In this document: one piece after another, positions 58,493 to 64,000 of the stretch | Position numbering within the stretch: the first letter of the stretch is position 1 | Layout of the letters: every line of letters begins with the position of its first letter | NCBI GenBank assembly: GCA_965207585.1 | Contig: CBDBMT010000002.1 | Span: 62,001 to 126,000, forward strand | DNA length: 64,000 nucleotides | DNA from: Bin87 sp965207585 | GTDB taxonomy: Bacteria; Chloroflexota; Dehalococcoidia; Lucifugimonadales; UBA3495 | Reading direction: 5' to 3' | Translations under genes and position numbers: made by a program | Notes under the pieces: model-generated | Told to the model about the DNA's origin: nothing | Databases searched by the model: none | The model's input: only the letters and a program-made list of their open reading frames with translations

Positions 58493-59395
58493 TCAGAATG
58501 CGCCGATGCCAGGAGTTTGCACACGGATGCTGTATAGCGACTGACCCGAGGTCAGGAAGAGAGTCCGCATGTCGTCACCGCCGAAGCAGATGTTCCGCGT
58601 GACTTCCGGGGTTTCCAGCACTCCCAAGCGCTCTCCCGCCGGCGAAACGACCCAAACCCCGCCGGACCCGGTGCACCAGACCCGGCCCTCGATATCGACT
58701 TTCATGCCATCGGGTACGCCCGGAGCGTCAGATCCCATTTCGATGAGGATGCGATTGCCGCTCAGGGTCCCATCCGCCGCGACGTCGAAGGCTCGGATAC
58801 GTCGATTAGGGCAGAATTCACCCCGTTCCTCGCGGTCGAAGTCCTCCGGCTCCGCACGGCTGATGGCGACGTACAGGACCGATTCGTCAGGGGACAGGGC
58901 GAGACCGTTTGAGTACTCGCACTCGTCAGTTGCGAGGTGCACGTTTCCGGCCGGATCGATGCGATAGACGCCCGCGAATGGGATCTCGCGCAATTCCTCT
59001 GGAAAACGCAGGTGCGGGTCGGTGAAATAGATCGTCCCATCGGTCCGGCAGATGACGTCGTTGGGTTTGTTAAAGCGTTTGCCGTCCCAGCGGTCGGCGA
59101 TGGAGGTCACGTTGCCGTCGGCGTCCATGCGCGTGACGCATCGGTGATCGGCGCCCTCGCACATCAAGAGGTTCCCCTGTCGGTCCAGGGTGCAGCCGTT
59201 GCCCTCGCCGGTGTCCTCACGGACGATTGTCGTTGCACGCGTTTGAGGGTCCCATTTGAGCAACTGTTCTCGTTGCAGATCCACAAAGGTAAGGTAGCCT
59301 CCCGGGTGCCACAGTGGGCCCTCGGTGCGCACCTGATTCCCGTCGAGGAGCGTAAGATCGTTTTCGGCAAGCAGCCCGGACAAATCATCAGCCAT
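58493..59395 (-). CDS. SMP-30/gluconolactonase-type hydrolase
   Basis: A 300-residue propeller with TEGPLWH (E25), RFNKPNDVICR, SNGLALSPDE and VPDGMKVD, the divalent-metal ligands of the SMP-30 family. It hydrolyses lactones in the cytoplasm. It lies upstream of the NHL gene on the same strand, separated by 73 bases. Confidence 0.87.
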   Translation of the reverse strand: MADDLSGLLAENDLTLLDGNQVRTEGPLWHPGGYLTFVDLQREQLLKWDPQTRATTIVREDTGEGNGCTLDRQGNLLMCEGADHRCVTRMDADGNVTSIADRWDGKRFNKPNDVICRTDGTIYFTDPHLRFPEELREIPFAGVYRIDPAGNVHLATDECEYSNGLALSPDESVLYVAISRAEPEDFDREERGEFCPNRRIRAFDVAADGTLSGNRILIEMGSDAPGVPDGMKVDIEGRVWCTGSGGVWVVSPAGERLGVLETPEVTRNICFGGDDMRTLFLTSGQSLYSIRVQTPGIGAF

Positions 59396-59619
59396 CGTTA
59401 GCCTCCAGTCACACGGGTAAGTTGCGGCCGATTATAGCAATCGGAGATGCGCACCGTATCTGCGGCTGGCCGCTGCCGCCGAATAGCCGTCAGATCGCCT
59501 GTCCGCGTTGCCCTCAGCTGAAGCGGGCGGTAAACTGGCCCGCGTTGTATGCGCACCCGGCCAGGCTCCTTGTCAAGGGCTTGACCGGGTGAATTTGCTG
59601 CAAGGCGACGGTCGAGCAA

Positions 59620-60954
59620 GTGGCCAGGACAGAGGAACGTATCGGATCGGCGCCGCCCGCCGGCGCATCTCCCGGCGGGCGCATCTACTACGGCTGGTGG
59701 ATGGTCGTCGTGACCTCGGTGATGAGCTTCTTCGCCAGCGGGATTTTCTTTCGCGGATTTGGCGTGCTGGTACTCCCGATTCGCGAGCAGTTGGGAATTA
59801 CCCAAGCGCAGACGAACCTGGTTTTTTCCATAGCGCGCGCCGAAGGCGGGCTGGAGGGGCCGCTGGCGGGATGGCTGATCGACAAGTTCGGCAACCGAAA
59901 GGTGCTGGTGCCGTCGCTGATCATCACCGTCGTGGGTTACCTGATCATGGCCTTCTGGCTGCCGGGATTCTGGGGGTTCGCCCTCATCTACCTGGGCCTG
60001 GTATCGCTGGGCAACAGCATGGGGTTTCAACACGCCTGCTTCGCCGGCTTGAACCAATGGTTCCACCGACGGCGGGCGCTGGCGATATCCATCCTGGCCG
60101 CGGTGGCGTCCCTGGGCGGCCTGGCGCTGATTCCCACGATGAACCTCCTGATCGACAAGGCCGGCCTGCGCTGGGGCCTCATCGCTTCCGGCGGGTTTTA
60201 CGCGGTCATCCTGCTGCCGCTGTGCTATTGGTTCCGGAACCGCCCGGAAGACATGGGACTGATGCCCGACGGAGCGACGCGGCCGCCCCCCGTCCGGGCC
60301 GGCTCGGCTGCGGCGCGGCGCGAAACGCGGGACTACACGGTGCGTGAGGCGCTGCGAACCCAGGCTTACTGGCTCTTGCTGGTGGGCGCCGGTCTGCGAC
60401 AGATGGCGACGCTGGGCATCCTGATCAGCCTTTTCCCGATTATGGTTGACGACAAGGGCATGAGCACGCAGATGGCGGCGAACCTGATCGGAGCGATGTC
60501 GGCCATCAACTTCGTGTCCAGGCTGGTGATGGGGTACATGGGGGACCGAGTATCCAAGAAAACCATCATGTTCCTGAGCCTGACGGTGGAAGGGATCGGA
60601 TACCTGTGCCTGTGGCTTGGCGACTGGCAGACGGCGGTCGGCATCACGTTGATTGTGGCGTTCATCGTGTGCGAGGGCATGATGGACGGAGCCGGCGTGA
60701 TCGTGTGGGCCGCGTTGGGCGAGTACTATGGCCGCACCAGGTTTGCCACCTTGCGGGGATATATCACCTTCGCCTACGCCTGGGCGTTGGTGGCGTCTCC
60801 GGTGTACGCGGGTTGGGTGGCAGACCGTTTTGGGCACTACGACTACGCGATAATCCCGGGGGCGATATGCGCCTTTCTGGCGGGCGCGTGCTTCCTGTTC
60901 ATCAAGCGGCCTCCGGAGTTGACAGCCGGGGATACGCCGGCTGAGACCCGATAA
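59620..60954 (+). CDS. MFS transporter (OFA/monocarboxylate-like)
   Basis: A 444-residue protein with 12 predicted membrane helices. GWLIDKFGNRKVLVPS (loop 2-3) and GYMGDRVSKKTIMF (loop 8-9) are MFS signatures; FFRGFGVLVLPIREQLGITQAQ resembles the oxalate/formate and monocarboxylate branches. It starts at GTG. The substrate is unknown. Confidence 0.85.
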   Translation: MARTEERIGSAPPAGASPGGRIYYGWWMVVVTSVMSFFASGIFFRGFGVLVLPIREQLGITQAQTNLVFSIARAEGGLEGPLAGWLIDKFGNRKVLVPSLIITVVGYLIMAFWLPGFWGFALIYLGLVSLGNSMGFQHACFAGLNQWFHRRRALAISILAAVASLGGLALIPTMNLLIDKAGLRWGLIASGGFYAVILLPLCYWFRNRPEDMGLMPDGATRPPPVRAGSAAARRETRDYTVREALRTQAYWLLLVGAGLRQMATLGILISLFPIMVDDKGMSTQMAANLIGAMSAINFVSRLVMGYMGDRVSKKTIMFLSLTVEGIGYLCLWLGDWQTAVGITLIVAFIVCEGMMDGAGVIVWAALGEYYGRTRFATLRGYITFAYAWALVASPVYAGWVADRFGHYDYAIIPGAICAFLAGACFLFIKRPPELTAGDTPAETR

Positions 60955-60975
60955 CTGTGTGAACCACCTACCCGG

Positions 60976-60984
60976 TGCTACAAT
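60976..60984 (+). promoter_or_regulatory. Possible extended -10 promoter for the aminotransferase
   Basis: TGCTACAAT fits an extended -10 element (TGn before TACAAT). No good -35 box is found 17 bases upstream. It lies 139 bases before the aminotransferase ATG. Confidence 0.4.
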
Positions 60985-61122
60985 GAACCCGGACTCGAAT
61001 GGCGGCGGCCGACCGCCCTCGCAGGGTCCCGGCTCGAGGCACAAACCAAGTCTGACGGGTCACGCAGTCCCCGCGTTCGACCGGCTGCGTTAGTTAATTG
61101 AATCACGAACGGGAGTCCCACA

Positions 61123-62457
61123 ATGCCCACCATCTTGGAACAGTACATCGCCAATCACGCCGGATCCGCGGAACGCTATCGTGACGCCGTGGGCATTTTC
61201 CCCGGAGGAGTCACCCACGACAACCGCTACGCCGAACCCTTCCCCCTGTACATCACCCACGGGCAGGGGCCCCGAAAGTGGGACGTGGACGGCAACGAGT
61301 ACATCGACTACGTATCGGGTCACGGCGCGCTGCTGTTGGGCCACTCTCACCCTGCCATTGCCGACGCCGTCGCCGAACAGATCCGGCGGGGCACGCACCT
61401 GGGCGCGTGCACCGATGAGGAACTGCGGTGGGCGCGGGCTATCATGAACCTGATGCCGGCGGTGGAGCGCGTGCGTTTCCACAGCAGCGGCACGGAAGCC
61501 ACGCTCATGGCGATGCGGCTGGCGCGCGCCTACACCGGGCGCAACAAGGTCATCAAGCTGCAGGACCATTTTCACGGGTGGCACGACTACGCCATGGCCG
61601 GTTCGGACCGCCCTGCGCCCGGCATCCCCGCAGAGTCCTGGGGCAGCATGATCATCGTGCCGGCGGGCAACCTGGACGTGGTGCAGCAGGCCATGGAGCG
61701 CGACGCTGACATCGCCGCGATCATCCTGGAACCCACGGGCGCTCACTACGGGCAGTTGCCGTTCAACGTGCCCCAATACCTGGCGGGATTGCGCCAGCTG
61801 TGCGACCAGCACGGCGTGGTGTTGATTTTCGACGAGGTGGTCACCGGATTCCGTGCGTCACCCGGCGGCGCGCAGGTCCGCTACGGGATCACGCCCGATC
61901 TGACTACGATGGCCAAGATCGTGGCCGGCGCCCTGCCCGGCGGCGCCGTGGGCGGCAAGGCCGACATCGTGGACATGATCGCCCAACGCGGCGACCCGGA
62001 ATGGGACAACACCGAGCGCGTTTACCATCCGGGGACGTTCAACGGCAATCCGCTGTCGGCGGTGGCTGGAGCGACCTGCCTGGAACTGATCGCCTCCGAG
62101 CCCCTGAACGAGCACGCCGACGCCATGGCAGCGCGGCTCAAGGCAGGGCTGAACGAGGTGTTCGGCCGCATGGAGGTTGGCGGGCATGCCTACGGCATCG
62201 CGTCGATGATCCACTTCACCTTGGCCGAGGGCGACTTCGACAACGAGTTCGGGCCGGAGGTCGACCGACAGATCAAGCGCGCCGCGGCCACGCCGGCGGT
62301 CACCGGCATCAAGCGCGGGTTGCAGAACCACGGCATCGACATCATGGGCCGGGACGCGTTCCTGGTGTCCGCAACGCACTCTGAGGCAGACGTCGACGCC
62401 ACCCTGGCGGCTTTTGAGGCGACGCTGGCGGAGGTTCGGGCAGAGGGGCTTGCATAA
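61123..62457 (+). CDS. Class III aminotransferase (glutamate-1-semialdehyde aminomutase-like)
   Basis: A 444-residue fold-type I PLP enzyme. The PLP lysine is K265 in TTMAKIVAG, D237 in IFDEVVTGFR contacts the pyridine nitrogen, and SSGTEATLMAMRLARAYTGR matches the GSA-aminomutase branch. Lacking hem neighbours, it may instead transaminate another substrate. The start ATG follows CGGGAGTCCCACA. Confidence 0.87.
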   Translation: MPTILEQYIANHAGSAERYRDAVGIFPGGVTHDNRYAEPFPLYITHGQGPRKWDVDGNEYIDYVSGHGALLLGHSHPAIADAVAEQIRRGTHLGACTDEELRWARAIMNLMPAVERVRFHSSGTEATLMAMRLARAYTGRNKVIKLQDHFHGWHDYAMAGSDRPAPGIPAESWGSMIIVPAGNLDVVQQAMERDADIAAIILEPTGAHYGQLPFNVPQYLAGLRQLCDQHGVVLIFDEVVTGFRASPGGAQVRYGITPDLTTMAKIVAGALPGGAVGGKADIVDMIAQRGDPEWDNTERVYHPGTFNGNPLSAVAGATCLELIASEPLNEHADAMAARLKAGLNEVFGRMEVGGHAYGIASMIHFTLAEGDFDNEFGPEVDRQIKRAAATPAVTGIKRGLQNHGIDIMGRDAFLVSATHSEADVDATLAAFEATLAEVRAEGLA

Positions 62458-62497
62458 ACAACGTAGACCAACCTGAGACATCATTCGAGATTTCGCC

Positions 62498-62683
62498 ATG
62501 CTCACCAAGATACTCACGCTGGCCGGCGGTAGCCTGGTCGCTTTCATATTGTTCGGGTTGACCTACTCGGCAACTGTGGAAGAGGGAGTCCTGCGGGCAA
62601 CTTCCGTGGGATTGCTGGCCGGCCTGCTTGGTTTTGCGATGAGCGTTTTCGCAGTCTGGCTATTCCTGGATCTTGGGAAATGA
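62498..62683 (+). CDS. Small two-helix membrane protein
   Basis: A 61-residue protein with two hydrophobic segments (about 4-22 and 35-58). It overlaps the next small gene by ATGA. It is not similar to a family I know. The ribosome site (GAGA) is weak. Confidence 0.5.
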   Translation: MLTKILTLAGGSLVAFILFGLTYSATVEEGVLRATSVGLLAGLLGFAMSVFAVWLFLDLGK

Positions 62684-62901
62684 GGCGACTCCAGGCGGCT
62701 TGGTTGGGACTTCTCATCTCCGGTGCAGTCCTGATTCTCATGGATTTGCTCTCGCAAGTCTTGATCCGAATAAATGGCGTTCCAGCGGTTGGCGTACTGG
62801 GCGGAGCCTTGATACTACTGGCCTTGACCTCAATGATGAATTGGCTCTCTAAGGAAGCATGGGAACAGCGCAATAGACCGAGTGGCGAGCAAGAGGTGTG
62901 A
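62680..62901 (+). CDS. Small two-helix membrane protein
   Basis: A 73-residue protein with two hydrophobic segments (about 6-27 and 34-53) and a polar charged tail. Translational coupling (ATGA overlap) with the preceding small gene suggests that the two act together. The dienelactone hydrolase starts 2 bases after its stop. Confidence 0.55.
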   Translation: MRRLQAAWLGLLISGAVLILMDLLSQVLIRINGVPAVGVLGGALILLALTSMMNWLSKEAWEQRNRPSGEQEV

Positions 62902-62902
62902 C

Positions 62903-63643
62903 ATGGCAAGTTTTTGGGAAAAGATCAACGTAGGTGGGCACGAAATGGACATGTACGCCAGCGTGCCGTCCAGCAGCGCCGGCTTCTCCGCTCCGTTTCC
63001 TGCGGTCGTGGTCGCGCAACACGCTACCGGCGTTGACGCATTCATTCAGGATATCTGCGACCGACTGGCGGCGGACGGATACGCGGCAGTTGCGCCCAAC
63101 CTCTACCACCGGCACAGTAAAGAAGCGATCGCCGCCTCTGCCGCCGGCGGGCCGCGGCCTAGTCCGGCGACGCTCCTCAGCGACCCCGACATCGTCGCCG
63201 ACGTGAACGCCACCGTCGACTGGCTGCTCGGCCACGACGCGGTGCAGAGCGATCGGATCGGCGTCACGGGATTCTGCATGGGCGGGCGCGTGGCATGGCT
63301 GGCAGCCGCGTCCAATCCGAACTTCAAGGCCGTGGTCCCGTACTACGGCGGCAACCTGATGACCACCTGGGGCACCGGCGAAACGCCTCCCTTTGATTTG
63401 GCGAACAACATCCACTGCCCCATGCTGTTTCACTTCGGTGAAATCGACGCCAACCCGTCGCAGGACGACATGCGCAAACTCGACGCCGAACTGGACCGGC
63501 TGGGGAAGTTCCACCAGTTCTACACGTATGCTGGGGCTGACCACGCCTTCATGAACCCGTCCGGCGGCCGGTACCACGAAGGCGCGGCGGTAGAGTCGTG
63601 GCCGCGCACGCTGGAGTTTTTCGCGCAGCATCTCAAGGCGTAG
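62903..63643 (+). CDS. Dienelactone hydrolase family protein (copy 1)
   Basis: A 246-residue alpha/beta hydrolase with the Cys nucleophile C125 in GFCMGGR, the acid in GEIDANPS and the histidine in GADHAFMN. DLH-family enzymes hydrolyse dienelactones or other esters. The start ATG follows AGAGGTGTGAC. A close paralogue follows 130 bases downstream. Confidence 0.9.
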   Translation: MASFWEKINVGGHEMDMYASVPSSSAGFSAPFPAVVVAQHATGVDAFIQDICDRLAADGYAAVAPNLYHRHSKEAIAASAAGGPRPSPATLLSDPDIVADVNATVDWLLGHDAVQSDRIGVTGFCMGGRVAWLAAASNPNFKAVVPYYGGNLMTTWGTGETPPFDLANNIHCPMLFHFGEIDANPSQDDMRKLDAELDRLGKFHQFYTYAGADHAFMNPSGGRYHEGAAVESWPRTLEFFAQHLKA

Positions 63644-63668
63644 AGTTCCACACACTTTCACTATTTTT

Positions 63669-63742
63669 GACATCGATGAACAGGATAGACAAGATACTAT
63701 CTGATTATCTGTCAAAATCCTGTTTATCCTGCCTATCGATGT
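63669..63742. repeat. Imperfect inverted repeat, ATCGATGT family
   Basis: Arms GACATCGAT...ACAGGATA...ACA and their near-complement (ATCCTG, TTATCCTG, ATCGATGT) face each other over about 25 bases. The right arm matches the copy at 26739-26772. It lies between the tandem dienelactone hydrolase genes. Confidence 0.75.
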
Positions 63743-63774
63743 AAATAGCCCAACAACGATCAGGAGGTATCGCA

Positions 63775-64000
63775 ATGGCCAGTTTCTGGGAAAAACTCAC
63801 CGTTGACGGCAGCGAGATGGACATGTACGCCAGCGTGCCCAGCAGCAGCGCCGGCTTCACCGCCCCATACCCCGCGGTGGTGGTGGCGCAGCACGGCGGC
63901 GGCGTTGACGAGTTCATCCGGACCATCTGCGATCGGCTGGCCGCCGAAGGCTACGCTGCGGTGGCTCCGAACCTGTACCACCGCAACTCGGACGAGGTGA
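63775..64000 (+). CDS. Dienelactone hydrolase family protein (copy 2), truncated by right edge
   Basis: The first 75 residues match copy 1 closely: MASFWEKLTVDGSEMDMYAS, FTAPYPAVVVAQHGG and LAAEGYAAVAPNLYHRN. The AGGAGG ribosome site lies 7 bases before the ATG. The catalytic residues are beyond the window. It is a tandem duplication. Confidence 0.9.
   Translation, partial: MASFWEKLTVDGSEMDMYASVPSSSAGFTAPYPAVVVAQHGGGVDEFIRTICDRLAAEGYAAVAPNLYHRNSDEV

Noticed and set aside
59398..61044. Reverse-strand frame of 548 codons opposite the MFS transporter
   Set aside because: The forward frame has 12 membrane helices and MFS loop motifs; the reverse is polar, proline/glutamine-rich shadow.
1..64000. 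CRISPR arrays, rRNA genes or a replication origin
   Set aside because: No evenly spaced direct repeats, rRNA signature or DnaA-box cluster was seen when reading the window.

Overview
The window looks like a GC-rich chromosome segment from a Chloroflexota bacterium, most like the SAR202/Dehalococcoidia group. The reasons are gene content (luciferase-like flavin monooxygenase, NHL/SMP-30 beta-propellers, CaiB-type CoA-transferase, UbiA/X/D/E quinone genes) and codon bias; this is an inference, because there is no rRNA or other marker in the window. About 70 protein genes and one tRNA are supported, on both strands, with short intergenic gaps. No prophage, complete insertion sequence, CRISPR array or replication origin was seen.

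Left part (1-11.4 kb): an enoyl-CoA hydratase running off the left edge, a YtxH-type small protein with a near-perfect sigma-70 promoter, a dihydropyrimidinase-like amidohydrolase, a zinc alcohol dehydrogenase, an orphan protein with a primase-type (Pox_D5-like) C-terminal domain, and an alpha/beta hydrolase. Next come two tandem paralogues (6003-7376 and 7627-9141) that I read as very divergent members of the tubulin/FtsZ superfamily. They keep the order of the fold's landmarks but lack the GGGTGTG GTP signature. A flavin monooxygenase and an NHL propeller follow.

11.4-24.6 kb, mostly minus strand: E1 alpha and beta of a 2-oxoacid (pyruvate/acetoin-type) dehydrogenase with a two-gene retropepsin-like cassette set precisely between them; a SAM hydroxide adenosyltransferase, SecG, GatB and a DUF502 membrane protein; a quinone group (UbiE, UbiX, UbiA, UbiD) interrupted by a divergent HicAB toxin-antitoxin pair; a reductase gene carrying a palindromic repeat in its reading frame; a two-ribbon zinc protein, an F420-type nitroreductase and a VapC/AF2212-type pair.

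24.8-34 kb: a secreted plant-type LRR protein, a 750-base gene-free stretch holding dispersed repeats, a ThDP enzyme, a flavin-dependent halogenase-like protein, an HpcH/HpaI aldolase, tRNA-Thr(CGT), and threonine synthase with a NIL protein and a MoaD/ThiS-like protein ending in GG-Leu-Thr.

34.1-48.4 kb: a long plus-strand hopanoid operon behind one sigma-70-like promoter. It encodes a polyprenyl diphosphate synthase, HpnH, HpnG, HpnA, squalene-hopene cyclase, a YjbQ protein, HpnC, HpnD and HpnE, and then without a real break a class II aldolase, an atypical SDR protein, a nucleoside hydrolase and a phosphodiesterase. HpnC/D/E convert farnesyl diphosphate to squalene, the cyclase forms hopene, HpnH adds an adenosyl group and HpnG removes adenine.

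48.4-64 kb: a GDYXXLXY/DUF2157 membrane pair, a PEP mutase/isocitrate lyase-family enzyme, a fatty-acid operon (two MaoC-type dehydratase subunits, PlsX, FabG), a CoA-transferase, two beta-propeller enzymes, an MFS transporter, a class III aminotransferase, two tiny membrane proteins and tandem dienelactone hydrolases, the second cut by the right edge. Many transcription units end in hairpins that share the stem core GGGGCGG/CCGCCCC.
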